Source: Clostridia bacterium (GTDB lineage: Bacteria > Bacillota > Clostridia > Christensenellales > Aristaeellaceae). Taken from it: 64,000 nucleotides of DNA. Under the pieces are notes generated by a model, which made no database searches, was not told the origin of the DNA, and was given only the letters and a program-made list of their open reading frames with translations. This document shows, in pieces, positions 52,104 to 61,029 of this stretch (position 1 is the first letter of the stretch; every line of letters starts with the position of its first letter). The DNA is taken from positions 1 through 64,000 of the forward strand of contig JAFUOR010000004.1 of the NCBI GenBank assembly GCA_017481825.1, read 5' to 3'. The translations under genes were made by a program, and so were the position numbers.

Positions 52104-52901
52104 TCAGCAGCACATAAACCGGTACGGGCAGCACATCTGCATCAGACAGCAGTACAGGCACAGCTGGTTGGGATCGAAGAATCCGCGGTTATGCCCCTGT
52201 GCGTTGGTGGTGTAGGTCTGCCCGGCCTGGCGGTACTGGCGCAGCAGCGTGTGGTACAGGCCGTTGTTGGGATCCATCTGGCAGGCGCGGGTCATGTGCT
52301 CCACAGCCTGGATGCTGTTGCCTGCACCATGGTTGGCCACGCCGGAGAGGTAGTACCACCGGGCGTTGCGCTGGGTGCTGACGACGTTTTGCAGATGCTG
52401 GATAGCGGCAGGGTACTGGCGCATCTGCATGCAGCGGATGGCCTGGCGCACCAGCTCGCTGTCGCCGGGCTGCTCCGTGGGCGGGTTGACCTGCGTGCTC
52501 TGGTAGCCGCCAAAGCCGAAGAGGTCTTCAAAGCCGAAGCCGCCGAAGTCGCTCTGCCAGCCGCCATAGCCGCTGCCGCCCTGATAGCTGCCCTGCTGGC
52601 GCTGACCGTAGGAACTGCCCTGCTGGCCATAACTGCTCTGTCCGTAGCTGCCGCTTTGCCCATGGGGATTGCTGTAGCTCTGGCCGTAGGGATTCTGCTG
52701 CTGCTGGCGCCTGGCGTATTTATCCGGATTCATGAGCATGTCATACGCTTCGTTGAGCTCATTCATCTTGCGGGCTGCGTTGGGATCGTTGGGGTGCAGG
52801 TCAGGGTGGCACTCCTTGGCCTTGCGGCGGTAGGCGCGCTTGATCTCATCCTGCGTGGCATTTTCCGATACGCCCAGCAGCTGATGGGGATTATTCACCA
52901 T
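52104..52901 (-). CDS. J-domain protein with prion-like middle and cysteine-rich tail
   Basis: A 265-residue Hsp70 co-chaperone. The J-domain (residues 1-65) has the catalytic HPD at 32-34. Residues 66-140 are low complexity, Gln/Ser/Tyr/Gly-rich with repeated SYGQ units and a Gly/Phe stretch (FGGFGFEDLFGFGGY). Residues 148-220 look like TPR-type helical hairpins. The last 18 residues contain seven Cys in CLYCC, CC and CC groups. DnaJ zinc fingers are absent. This protein probably delivers substrates to the downstream Hsp70. The cysteine tail could bind metal or be acylated. The gene overlaps the previous stop by 11 bases. Confidence 0.88.
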   Translation of the reverse strand: MVNNPHQLLGVSENATQDEIKRAYRRKAKECHPDLHPNDPNAARKMNELNEAYDMLMNPDKYARRQQQQNPYGQSYSNPHGQSGSYGQSSYGQQGSSYGQRQQGSYQGGSGYGGWQSDFGGFGFEDLFGFGGYQSTQVNPPTEQPGDSELVRQAIRCMQMRQYPAAIQHLQNVVSTQRNARWYYLSGVANHGAGNSIQAVEHMTRACQMDPNNGLYHTLLRQYRQAGQTYTTNAQGHNRGFFDPNQLCLYCCLMQMCCPYRFMCC

Positions 52902-53760
52902 GGCCGTTCACCTCGCCTTCCTTGTTGTTTTGCTTCAAGGGCTTGTCCTTCTCTTTCTTCTGCAGGTATTCATTATACCCCTGCCATACGCCGGAATACA
53001 GAATGTTCCTGAGGATGACCTCATCCTGAATAAGCGGAAGCTTTTCAAAGGCGATGGAGGCGTCCCCCAGGAGCAGCTCGAGGGTATCGCGCATGTCCTC
53101 CGGCCTTTTCTCCATGAGGATGACGGGGTTGTAGCTGCCGGAGCGCCTGTCCTTGTCATAATCGCATACGGCGTCCAGCATGTAGATATAACGCCCCAGA
53201 GAGGCGCCGAATTGGTACAGCGCTCCCGACCAGTAATCCTCCTGCATCACAAACAGGGCGGCCATGAGGCGCCCGAAGCAGTTGGCGGCTGCATCAGGGG
53301 AGGGGTCGCGGTGCTTCTCGATTTGGCCGAGCTCAGCCAGGGATTTTTCGATGGCCGAGCACTGGCGCGGCCATTGCGCTTTCACGGCGTCGTAGCGGCC
53401 TTTGAGGAGCGCGGCGTAGCCCCGGGCGGCGATGTTGCGGTCATCCTGCCAGTCGTCGCGGCATTTGTGCCATGTCAGCGCGATGGTCATGTCCGCCGCG
53501 TAGTCCGTGATGGAGGAGGTCGCCCAGGGGTGCTCCTTCATGGGGTGAGGCACGCAGCGGCTCTGGCCGGTGGCTTCCTCCGGCTCGTACAGGGATGCCA
53601 GGAAGATCGTCAGGTAAGTCAGGTCAAAGGTCAGCGCCAGCTGTCCCGCTGCGCCGTGTCGCTTGCCAAGGCTCCGGCACAACCCGCAGTAGTGGGCGCG
53701 GTAGCGTGCGGTATCCGTTTCACTCAGGTCTTGGATATTGGGTCGAACGTAGCCAAACAT
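52891..53760 (-). CDS. DUF5685-like protein in chaperone operon
   Basis: A 289-residue protein resembling the DUF5685 family: MFGYVRPNIQDLSETDTARY, then HYCGLCRSLGKRHG near residue 30, and helical blocks with TWHKCRDDWQDD, LGRYIYMLDAVCDYDKD. The family pattern of Cys, His and Asp-rich helices suggests a metal- or isoprenoid-synthase-like fold; the function is unknown. The start at 53760 is just after the zinc-ribbon gene's stop; the 3' end overlaps the J-protein gene by 11 bases, so translation is coupled. Confidence 0.75.
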   Translation of the reverse strand: MFGYVRPNIQDLSETDTARYRAHYCGLCRSLGKRHGAAGQLALTFDLTYLTIFLASLYEPEEATGQSRCVPHPMKEHPWATSSITDYAADMTIALTWHKCRDDWQDDRNIAARGYAALLKGRYDAVKAQWPRQCSAIEKSLAELGQIEKHRDPSPDAAANCFGRLMAALFVMQEDYWSGALYQFGASLGRYIYMLDAVCDYDKDRRSGSYNPVILMEKRPEDMRDTLELLLGDASIAFEKLPLIQDEVILRNILYSGVWQGYNEYLQKKEKDKPLKQNNKEGEVNGHGE

Positions 53761-53764
53761 GCCG

Positions 53765-54172
53765 TCACGCCTTCTGGTCAAACTGGTGCTTGCACACCGG
53801 GCAGGTGATGTGCTTCTCGCCGCTGCCGCGCTTGAGGCGCAGACGGTTCTTGCAGCTGGGGCAGCGGAAGTATTTGTAGGTCTTCATGCCCTTAAGGCGC
53901 AGGAAGAACTGCTGTACCTCCTTGCCGATTTTGCCTGTGAACTGCACATAGCGACGGTTTTCTTCCTGGCGCTTGGCGGTGTTGCGGGACATCATGCGCC
54001 AGATGGCATACACATACAGCACCGTCCCCGCCAGTCCCAGCAGACCTGGGCCCAGGAAGGTGTCCAATAAGCTGGTGATAATGCCGCCCCACAGGGCGTG
54101 ATAACCGATGTTGTCGATGCCATTGCGCCCCTGCATGAAGCGCACAAGGGCCATTTTAATACGAGTAAGCAT
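53765..54172 (-). CDS. Membrane protein with zinc-ribbon tail
   Basis: A 135-residue protein with an amphipathic start, one or two hydrophobic segments (about 24-57, ALWGGIITSLLDTFLG and LLGLAGTVLYVYAIW) and a C-terminal zinc ribbon (CPSC...CPVC, about residues 104-130) that faces the cytoplasm if the helix count is two. The start at 54172 follows AAGGAGG by 9 bases. First gene of the four-gene chaperone operon; it may recruit the J-protein/Hsp70 to the membrane. Confidence 0.75.
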   Translation of the reverse strand: MLTRIKMALVRFMQGRNGIDNIGYHALWGGIITSLLDTFLGPGLLGLAGTVLYVYAIWRMMSRNTAKRQEENRRYVQFTGKIGKEVQQFFLRLKGMKTYKYFRCPSCKNRLRLKRGSGEKHITCPVCKHQFDQKA

Positions 54173-54200
54173 TTCTGATAGCCTCCTTTTTACCATTACC

Positions 54201-54228
54201 ATTATAAAGGATACTCCTCTTTTTTCAA
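54201..54228 (-). promoter_or_regulatory. Promoter of the chaperone operon
   Basis: Minus strand TTGAAA, 16 bases, TATAAT, 29 bases before the ATG of the zinc-ribbon gene. No CIRCE-type inverted repeat was recognised. Confidence 0.75.
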
Positions 54229-54286
54229 CCGAATATGAACGAATTTTCAAATTTGTACAGAATTTGTGCTTGTTTTCGATTTTGTC

Positions 54287-54315
54287 GTGACTTTCACGGA
54301 GCAGGTTGCTATAAT
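54287..54315 (+). promoter_or_regulatory. Promoter of nagA operon
   Basis: GTGACT, 17 bases, TATAAT, 25 bases before the ATG. Confidence 0.65.
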
Positions 54316-54339
54316 GGTGTACAGCAAAAGGGAGGGATC

Positions 54340-55476
54340 ATGATGCTGCTGACGGATGCAACGGTCTGGGTGCAGGAGCAATGGTGTGCGAATATGTCCA
54401 TCCGGGTGGAGGATGGCTGTGTTGCCGCATTGGGTGCAGGCCTTGCGGCAAGGGAAGGCGAGTCTGTGATCAGCCTGGAGGGCGATTATCTGCTGCCGGG
54501 CTTTGTGGATGTGCACATCCATGCCTGCCAGGGGCATGATGCGATGCAGGGCGAGGCCGCGCTTCGTGCCATGAGCCGCGCGCTGTATCAGGCGGGCGTG
54601 GCGGCGTTTCTGCCCACGACGATGTCTGCACCGCCAGCGGATACCCGCCGCGCGATGGAGGCCATCCGTGCGGTGATGACCCATCCCGAGGCAAGGGGCG
54701 CGCAGGTGCTGGGTGCGCATATGGAGGCGCCCTTCCTGCAGTCGACGCGGGCGGGAGCACAGCAGGCGGCCTGGCTGCAAAACCCGGATTGGACAGCCTT
54801 CTGCGATATGGCGGGCGATATGCACACGGTTCGCATCGTGACCATTGCCCCGGAGCTGCCGGGGGCGGAGGCGTTCATCCGCCGGGTGGCGGAGGCAGGC
54901 GTGACCGTATCCCTGGGGCACACGGCGGCCACGGCGGAGCAGACGCACCTTGCCGCTGACTGGGGCGCCACCCATGTGACCCATACCTTCAATGCCCAGT
55001 CGCCCCTGAATCACCGCGCCCCGGGCGTACCCGGCGCAGCGCTGGTGGATGACCGGCTGTATGCGGAGGTCATCGCGGATGGCGTGCATCTGCATGCGGA
55101 TGTGGTGAAGCTGCTGTGCCGCGCCAAGGGAAGCCGCCGCGCGGTGGCTATCACCGATGCTATGGAGGCAGCGGGCATGCCGGATGGCTCATACACGCTG
55201 GGCGGTCAGGCGGTAACGGTGCGCGCAGGCGAGGCGCGTCTGGCGGATGGCACGCTGGCAGGATCGGTGCTCACGATGCCCCAGGCGCTGCATCACCTGA
55301 TTCACCATTTTGGCATCGCTCCGGCGGATGCGGTGCGCATGTGCACGGAAACGCCCGCTGCCTCCATCGGCGAGCAGGTGCTCGGACGCATGGCGGTGGG
55401 CAGCCCTGTGCCGCTGACACGCTGGTCGAAAGACTGGCAATACAAGGGGATCGTTGATGAAAATATCGGAGGATAA
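54340..55476 (+). CDS. nagA: N-acetylglucosamine-6-phosphate deacetylase
   Basis: A 378-residue amidohydrolase that removes acetate from GlcNAc-6-phosphate. Metal- and substrate-binding blocks are GFVDVHIHACQGHD, LGAHMEAPFLQ, LGHTAATAEQ, THTFNAQSPLNHRAPG and AITDAMEAAGM. The GxHxEGPF motif has Ala where Gly is usual (HMEAPF), next to the metal-ligand Glu, which is kept. The start at 54340 follows AAAGGGAGGGATC. It is followed 3 bases later by a GH2 gene, so the operon may liberate and process amino sugars. NagB is not in the window. Confidence 0.9.
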   Translation: MMLLTDATVWVQEQWCANMSIRVEDGCVAALGAGLAAREGESVISLEGDYLLPGFVDVHIHACQGHDAMQGEAALRAMSRALYQAGVAAFLPTTMSAPPADTRRAMEAIRAVMTHPEARGAQVLGAHMEAPFLQSTRAGAQQAAWLQNPDWTAFCDMAGDMHTVRIVTIAPELPGAEAFIRRVAEAGVTVSLGHTAATAEQTHLAADWGATHVTHTFNAQSPLNHRAPGVPGAALVDDRLYAEVIADGVHLHADVVKLLCRAKGSRRAVAITDAMEAAGMPDGSYTLGGQAVTVRAGEARLADGTLAGSVLTMPQALHHLIHHFGIAPADAVRMCTETPAASIGEQVLGRMAVGSPVPLTRWSKDWQYKGIVDENIGG

Positions 55477-55479
55477 CGT

Positions 55480-58131
55480 ATGAAGATCGATCTGAGCGGG
55501 CAGTGGCAGGTCGCGCTGGACGCGGAGAAGAAGGACGTATTACCGTCGCTGTATCCGGAGCGCATGATGCTTCCCGGCACCACCTCGGCTGCTGGACTTG
55601 GCCCGGAAAATCCGGCCCGGGAAACCTATTTCCTGACTGATGCGCACAAATTTGAAGGCTATGCGTGGTTCATGCGCACCTTCGAGGCGGAGGACTGGAC
55701 GGGCTGCCAGGTGCTGCTGACACTGGAGCGTACCCGCAAGACCACTGTATGGCTGGACGGAATGCGCATCGGCAGCCAGGACAGCCTCTGTGCGCCCCAC
55801 CGCTATGTACTGCCGGAGATCGCGGCAGGAACGCACACCCTGATCATCCGTGTGGACAATACCGATTATCCCACCCGGGGCGGTCACCTGACCAGCCAGG
55901 ACACCCAGAGCAACTGGAACGGCGTCACGGGTGAAATCAGCCTGACGGTGGCAAAGACCATTGTGACGGGCATCCGGGTGAATGCGGACCTCGGGCGCGG
56001 CGCGCTGCGTATCCGGGCGGATGTTCTGGGCGCTGAAAGCGGCATGGCCTCCGTGGCGCTGCCGGGGCAGATGGAGCAGTTGCTCCCCTTTGCCTGCGGC
56101 AGGCTGGATGGCGTATGCCCTCTGCGCGGCGACGAGGCCCTGTGGGACGAGTTTGAGCCGAATGTGCGCACCCTGTCCATCGATGTGGACGGCGATGTGT
56201 ACGAAACCACCTTCGGCTTGCGAAGATTCGCTGCCGAGGGACGCAGGCTCCTTTGCAACGGGCGGGAGGTGTTCCTGCGCGGCAAGCACGACGGGCTGAT
56301 CTTCCCCCTGACGGGCTATGCGCCCACCGATGTGGACAGCTGGCGCAGCGTGCTCCAGACGGCCAGGGATTACGGCATCAACCACTACCGCTTCCATACC
56401 TGCTGTCCGCCGGATGCTGCCTTTACCGCAGCGGATGAGCTGGGCATTGTCATGTCGCCGGAGCTGCCCTTCTGGGGTACCGTTGCCGATGAGGGCGAGG
56501 AGGGGTATGACGAGGCTGAGCGCAAGTTCCTGATCGAAGAGGGCTTCCGCATTTTGAAGGAGTTCGGGCATCATCCGTCTTTCGTGTTCCTTTCGATGGG
56601 CAACGAGCTGTGGGGCTCCAAGCAGGCGCTCAATGCCATGCTGGCCGACTATCGCGCCGACGACCCGGATAAGCTCTACATTTCCGGTGCGAACAACTTC
56701 CAGTGGGTGCCGGAGGTGCTCAAAGAGGAGGACGTCTTCGTGGGCGTGCGCCTGAGCGGTGAGCGCCTCATCCGCGGCAGCTATGCCATGTGCGACGCGC
56801 CCCAGGGCATTGTGCAGACCACCGAACCGGAGTCTGTGTACAGCTATGACCACATGATCGCGCCGGAGACCGTCACCGATGCAACCGGCAAGGCGGGCAA
56901 GGTGCTCATCCAGTACGGTACGGGCGTGAAAGAGGTGGAAGCGGAATCTGCACAGGCCTTCGTGCCCGATGTGCCGGTGATCAGCCATGAGGTTGGTCAA
57001 TATGAATTCTATCCTGATTTTGATGAGATTGGGCATTATACCGGCCCGCTCAAGGCCCGCAATTTCGAGGTCTTCCAGGAACGGCTGCAAAAGGCCGGGC
57101 TGTGGGATGACCATAAGCGCTTCTTCCATGCCTCGGGCAAGCTGGCCATCGAGTGTTATCGCCGGGAGATCGAGACCTTCCTGCGCACGTCGGAACTCAG
57201 CGGCTTCCAGCTCCTTGATCTGCAGGATTTCTCCGGCCAGGGTACCGCGCTGGTGGGCGTGCTGAATGCGCTGATGGAATCCAAGGGGCTGATCACGCCG
57301 GAAAAGTGGCGGCAGTTCTGTGCTTCCACGGTGGTGCTGGGCCTGTTTGAGCGCTTTGTGCTGCAAAGCGGCGACGAGGTACGCCTGATGGTGCAGGTCA
57401 GCGAATGTGATCCGCGCAGGGTGCATGAGAGCGTCCGCTGCGAGCTGCTGGAGGGTGAAGCGCTGCTGGCTGCCTGCGACGTACCGCTGGGACAGCGCAA
57501 GGGCCGCCTGACGGCTCCTGTGCCAGTGACGCTGGGCAGGGTCAGCGCCGATCAGCCCCGCAGGGTGACCGTCCGGTTGAGTCTTGCGGATGGTACGGTC
57601 AATGCGTATGACCTGTGGGTCTTCCCGCTAAAGGAGGTTGAAATCACCAGCAGCGGCATCGTCATGGGCAGCAGGCGTGTGGCCTTCGTCCAATCCGCCG
57701 AGGAAGCAAGAGCCAGCACCGTCCCCGCCATCGTCATCCCTGACGAAGAGGGTAAGCTGCCCGCGACCTACGCCAGCGATTTCTGGTGCTATCCCATGTT
57801 CCGCAGCATTTCGCAGAGCATGGGCAAGCCCCTGCCCATCGGCACCCTTGGCCTTTGCATCAATGCACAGCACCCTTGGCTGAAGGCATTTGCGCAGGAG
57901 GAGTACACTACGCCCGTGTGGTACCGGCTGATTCAGACGGCCCACTGTGAAAATACGGCCTGCTCCACCCCCGTGGTGCAGATGATAGACAACACCGAGC
58001 GCTGCCAGCGGCTGTGTCTGCTGTGGGAACAGGAGGACGTGCCCCATATGACCTTCCGGCTGTGGGAAAACCCGCAGGATGTGACCGTGCGGGCCTTCGC
58101 AGCCTCGCTTGTGGAGGGACTATGCGGCTGA
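55480..58131 (+). CDS. Glycoside hydrolase family 2 protein (cytoplasmic)
   Basis: An 883-residue enzyme with the GH2 order: an N-terminal sugar-binding jelly roll (about 1-165, with IDLSGQWQVALDAEKKD), an immunoglobulin-like domain (165-260), a TIM barrel from about 265 and further C-terminal beta domains. The acid/base Glu is in FLSMGNELWG and the nucleophile is probably Glu in VISHEVGQYEFYPDF. No signal peptide. Specificity (beta-galactosidase, glucuronidase, mannosidase or hexosaminidase) is not determined; the nagA neighbour hints at an amino-sugar substrate. It overlaps the FliB-like gene by 10 bases. Confidence 0.88.
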   Translation: MKIDLSGQWQVALDAEKKDVLPSLYPERMMLPGTTSAAGLGPENPARETYFLTDAHKFEGYAWFMRTFEAEDWTGCQVLLTLERTRKTTVWLDGMRIGSQDSLCAPHRYVLPEIAAGTHTLIIRVDNTDYPTRGGHLTSQDTQSNWNGVTGEISLTVAKTIVTGIRVNADLGRGALRIRADVLGAESGMASVALPGQMEQLLPFACGRLDGVCPLRGDEALWDEFEPNVRTLSIDVDGDVYETTFGLRRFAAEGRRLLCNGREVFLRGKHDGLIFPLTGYAPTDVDSWRSVLQTARDYGINHYRFHTCCPPDAAFTAADELGIVMSPELPFWGTVADEGEEGYDEAERKFLIEEGFRILKEFGHHPSFVFLSMGNELWGSKQALNAMLADYRADDPDKLYISGANNFQWVPEVLKEEDVFVGVRLSGERLIRGSYAMCDAPQGIVQTTEPESVYSYDHMIAPETVTDATGKAGKVLIQYGTGVKEVEAESAQAFVPDVPVISHEVGQYEFYPDFDEIGHYTGPLKARNFEVFQERLQKAGLWDDHKRFFHASGKLAIECYRREIETFLRTSELSGFQLLDLQDFSGQGTALVGVLNALMESKGLITPEKWRQFCASTVVLGLFERFVLQSGDEVRLMVQVSECDPRRVHESVRCELLEGEALLAACDVPLGQRKGRLTAPVPVTLGRVSADQPRRVTVRLSLADGTVNAYDLWVFPLKEVEITSSGIVMGSRRVAFVQSAEEARASTVPAIVIPDEEGKLPATYASDFWCYPMFRSISQSMGKPLPIGTLGLCINAQHPWLKAFAQEEYTTPVWYRLIQTAHCENTACSTPVVQMIDNTERCQRLCLLWEQEDVPHMTFRLWENPQDVTVRAFAASLVEGLCG

Positions 58132-59039
58132 TTGCACCGGATTATTACCCGGCCTTTCGCTGCATTGCGGACAGGTGCCGCCACTCCTGCTGCATCGGCT
58201 GGGAGATCGATATTGACCCGTCAAGCCGTGAACGCTACCGCCGCATCTCCGGTGCCTTTGGCCAGCGGCTGAATGCCGCTATTGAGGATACGGACGCAGG
58301 TGCGTGGTTTCGCCTTGACGGGGATGAGCGCTGCCCCATGCTGAATGAAAACGGGTTATGCGACCTCATCACCGCTTGCGGGGAGGAGACGTTGTGCCAG
58401 ATCTGCGCCGACCACCCGCGCTTCCGCAGCTTCTTTGCGGACAGGACGGAGATCGGCCTCGGCCTTTGCTGCGAGGCGGCGGCGCTTCTGGTGCTGGGCC
58501 GGGAGGAGCCGGTGCGGCTCGTCACCCTGGAGGATGACGGCGGGAAGGAAGTGCTGCCGGAGAGTGAGGCGGCGCTGCTAAAACGGCGTGAGGCGCTGAT
58601 CAGCATTGCCCAGGACAGGCGGCAGCCCGTCGTGTCGAGGCTGCAAATCATGCTGGAAAGCGTGGACGCTGCCATCCCTGAGCGGGACTGGATTGCGGTG
58701 TATCGCGCGCTGGAGCGCCTTGATCCTGCATGGGATGTGGTGCTGGACACCCTGCGGGAGGCTGCACCGCCGGAGCACCTGTCTGCTGCTTTTGAGCAGT
58801 TCACCGTGTATCTGCTGTATCGCCATCTGCCCGGCGCGCTGGAGGATAGCGACATACCGGGCAGGGTGATGCTCTGCGTGCTGTCGGTGCAGATGCTGAT
58901 GGCGCTGTGTGCATCCCGGGAGGGCTGCACGCTGGCGGACTGCGCAGAGCTGGCCCGTATGTATTCTGCGGAAATTGAGTATTCCGAGGACAACATCGCG
59001 GCGCTGCTGGATGCGCTGTGGGAATCATGCTCCTTCTGA
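58122..59039 (+). CDS. FliB-family protein (lysine-N-methylase-like)
   Basis: A 305-residue cytoplasmic protein of the FliB family. The N-terminal CRHSCCIGWEIDID and CPMLNENGLCDLITACGEET...CQICADHPRF cysteine clusters are the family signature and probably bind an Fe-S cluster. FliB methylates lysines of flagellin in Salmonella, but no flagellar genes are in this window; in Clostridia family members may modify other targets. The start at 58122 lies 10 bases inside the GH2 gene, behind GGAGGGACT. Last gene of the nagA-GH2 operon, ending at a bidirectional terminator. Confidence 0.85.
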   Translation: MRLIAPDYYPAFRCIADRCRHSCCIGWEIDIDPSSRERYRRISGAFGQRLNAAIEDTDAGAWFRLDGDERCPMLNENGLCDLITACGEETLCQICADHPRFRSFFADRTEIGLGLCCEAAALLVLGREEPVRLVTLEDDGGKEVLPESEAALLKRREALISIAQDRRQPVVSRLQIMLESVDAAIPERDWIAVYRALERLDPAWDVVLDTLREAAPPEHLSAAFEQFTVYLLYRHLPGALEDSDIPGRVMLCVLSVQMLMALCASREGCTLADCAELARMYSAEIEYSEDNIAALLDALWESCSF

Positions 59040-59047
59040 CTCATAGG

Positions 59048-59088
59048 AAGAACGCTGCGACGGTTTGAATGCCATCGCAGCGTTCTTT
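59048..59088. terminator. Bidirectional terminator
   Basis: AAGAACGCTGCGA paired with TCGCAGCGTTCTT (59048-59060 with 59075-59087), with T and A tracts suited to both strands. Confidence 0.85.
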
Positions 59089-59103
59089 GATTGGTTTTGT
59101 GGA

Positions 59104-61029
59104 TCACTCCGCCGTGAACTGCCACCAGTTCGCAGTTACGTCGCCTGCAAAGACGAGATACACATCGGTTATGCCGCTGACGGAGGCGCAGTCAACCGTG
59201 TATTCCGCAGCATCGCTTGCGGGGATGGTGAATTCACACAGGACGTCGCCCTTCAAGCCGCCACAGAGCACGCGCACGGCGCCGCCCATCTCGCTGGAGG
59301 CACAGAGGGTGAAACGGGCCGCGCCGGAGGTGAACGCCGCGCCTTTGACCTGCAGCCAGTCGCCGGTGGTGGCGGCGGTACGGGCTGCGTCCGCATAGCC
59401 GGTGATGTTGAGGCCGGCCTGGCGGTACATCGTCCGGGCGGATACGCGCTGGTAGGGGTCAAGGGATTCCAGCTGGCTGACGCCCTTCATCGTGCCGGTG
59501 ACGGAGGTGATGGAGCCGTCACTGTTGACGGTCAGAACGTCGAGCTGCGGGCTGCGGTAGTTGCCGGTGATGCCCATGGCCTTTTCCACCGGACGATTGT
59601 GATACACCAGATAGTGCACGCCTTTGAACTCGACGATGCTGTGGTGATTGTTGCCCCACAGGCCAAAGAATTTGCCCTGATTGGGGAACAGCTCGCCCGC
59701 ATAGGTGAAGGGTCCCATGGGGCTCTGGCTGGTCATGTACTGGATAGCGCCGCTGGACATGCCAAGGGTATTGCCCTCGGTCTGCCAGTTGGAGCAGTAG
59801 GAATAGTAGTAGGTGTCGCCGATGCGGTTGATGCCGCTGTCCTCAAAGACATAGGGCGCGTCGATCACCTGGGGCTCGCCGACGATGGAGATCATGTCCT
59901 TGCCCAGCTGCACGCAGCGGATGGTGCCGGGATTGGCCTGCTGTCCCTCCGGGACGCCGCCGCCAAAGTACAGATAGCCCGTGCCGTCGGCATCCACAAA
60001 GACTGCAGGGTCAAAGAGCCAGACGACATTGGCGCAGTTAGGGGTGGAACGGGTGATGAGGCCATGCCCCAGCGGATCTGTCCAGGGGCCTGCGGGGTCG
60101 TCTGCGGTGAGTACGGACACGCCGTTGCCGCCATTGCAGAAGTAGAGGAAGAATTTGTCCTTGCCGTCAATCACCTTATGCGCTGCGCAGGGAGCCCAGG
60201 AGTTGCTGGCCCAGGTGGCGATGCCGCGCGCGCCCGCTACCGGGATCGCGCCGTGATCCGTCCAGTTCACCAGGTCGGCGGAGGAGATGCAGTTGATCTT
60301 GTTGACCTGACCGTAGCTGTTCTCCTTCACTGTGCCGTCGGCATTGTATTCGATCACATCGTTGGTGGAATACACATAGAGGCGGTCGTTCCAGACCAGT
60401 ACGCCGGGATCGGCGCCGAAACGCTGGGTGAAGAGGGGATTGTTCTGCCCATCCTGCTTGTAGGAGGCGTTCAGGGCGAGCCCGTCGAACAGGGTGGTCA
60501 ACTCCTCCCTGGTTTCGGGCATGACGAAGGGCTCACGCGGGGCCTCCTCCTGAGGGACGGGCGCTGCGCCGGTGATGGCGAAGTTGCGGATGGTGAAGGG
60601 CGTGTCCTTTTCGCCGCCCTCGATATAGAGGATGTAGGTGTCATAGTCCCCTGCTGTCCAGATGGCGGAGATGGTCGTCCACTCGCCGTTGGAGACGTCC
60701 GTGCTGCCCAGATTTTCGTAGGTGGTCGTGCCGTCCTTGGCATGCTCCACGGACAGGATAAAGCGTCCGGAATCGAGCTTCACCTGCTTGACCTCCACGG
60801 AGATCTCGTAGGTTGCGCCCGCTGCCAGGTTGAAGGGGCGCCCGGGGGAGTTCCAGGTGGCGGTGCGGCCCGCGGTGTACAGGCCCTCCTTGGTAAGCAT
60901 GACCACGCAGCCGCGGCCATACCAGCCGTCGGTGGTGGTGGAGAAGTCGGAAACGTAATTCAGGTCCTCCGCCTGTGCCGCGGACAGGCATAGCAGCAGG
61001 GCGAACAGGATGATCAGGATACGCTTCAT
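59104..61029 (-). CDS. Secreted GH43 enzyme with CBMs at both ends
   Basis: A 641-residue exported hemicellulase. A signal peptide (residues 1-20, ending SAAQA) is followed by a ~145-residue CBM4/9/22-like carbohydrate-binding domain (DFSTTTDGWYGRG, FNLAAGATYEISVEV), a GH43 five-bladed propeller (about 170-500) with FGADPGVLVWNDRLYV (base Asp), LFDPAVFVDADGTGYLYFGG (second Asp) and VFEDSGINRIGDTYYYSY (acid Glu), and a C-terminal CBM6-like domain (AGLNITGYADAART, then WLQVKGAAF). Layout fits arabinofuranosidases/xylanases that debranch arabinoxylan. It overlaps the preceding GH43 gene by 4 bases (ATGA) and follows GAGGAGGAAAAAGA. It probably attacks polymer outside the cell. Confidence 0.9.
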   Translation of the reverse strand: MKRILIILFALLLCLSAAQAEDLNYVSDFSTTTDGWYGRGCVVMLTKEGLYTAGRTATWNSPGRPFNLAAGATYEISVEVKQVKLDSGRFILSVEHAKDGTTTYENLGSTDVSNGEWTTISAIWTAGDYDTYILYIEGGEKDTPFTIRNFAITGAAPVPQEEAPREPFVMPETREELTTLFDGLALNASYKQDGQNNPLFTQRFGADPGVLVWNDRLYVYSTNDVIEYNADGTVKENSYGQVNKINCISSADLVNWTDHGAIPVAGARGIATWASNSWAPCAAHKVIDGKDKFFLYFCNGGNGVSVLTADDPAGPWTDPLGHGLITRSTPNCANVVWLFDPAVFVDADGTGYLYFGGGVPEGQQANPGTIRCVQLGKDMISIVGEPQVIDAPYVFEDSGINRIGDTYYYSYCSNWQTEGNTLGMSSGAIQYMTSQSPMGPFTYAGELFPNQGKFFGLWGNNHHSIVEFKGVHYLVYHNRPVEKAMGITGNYRSPQLDVLTVNSDGSITSVTGTMKGVSQLESLDPYQRVSARTMYRQAGLNITGYADAARTAATTGDWLQVKGAAFTSGAARFTLCASSEMGGAVRVLCGGLKGDVLCEFTIPASDAAEYTVDCASVSGITDVYLVFAGDVTANWWQFTAE

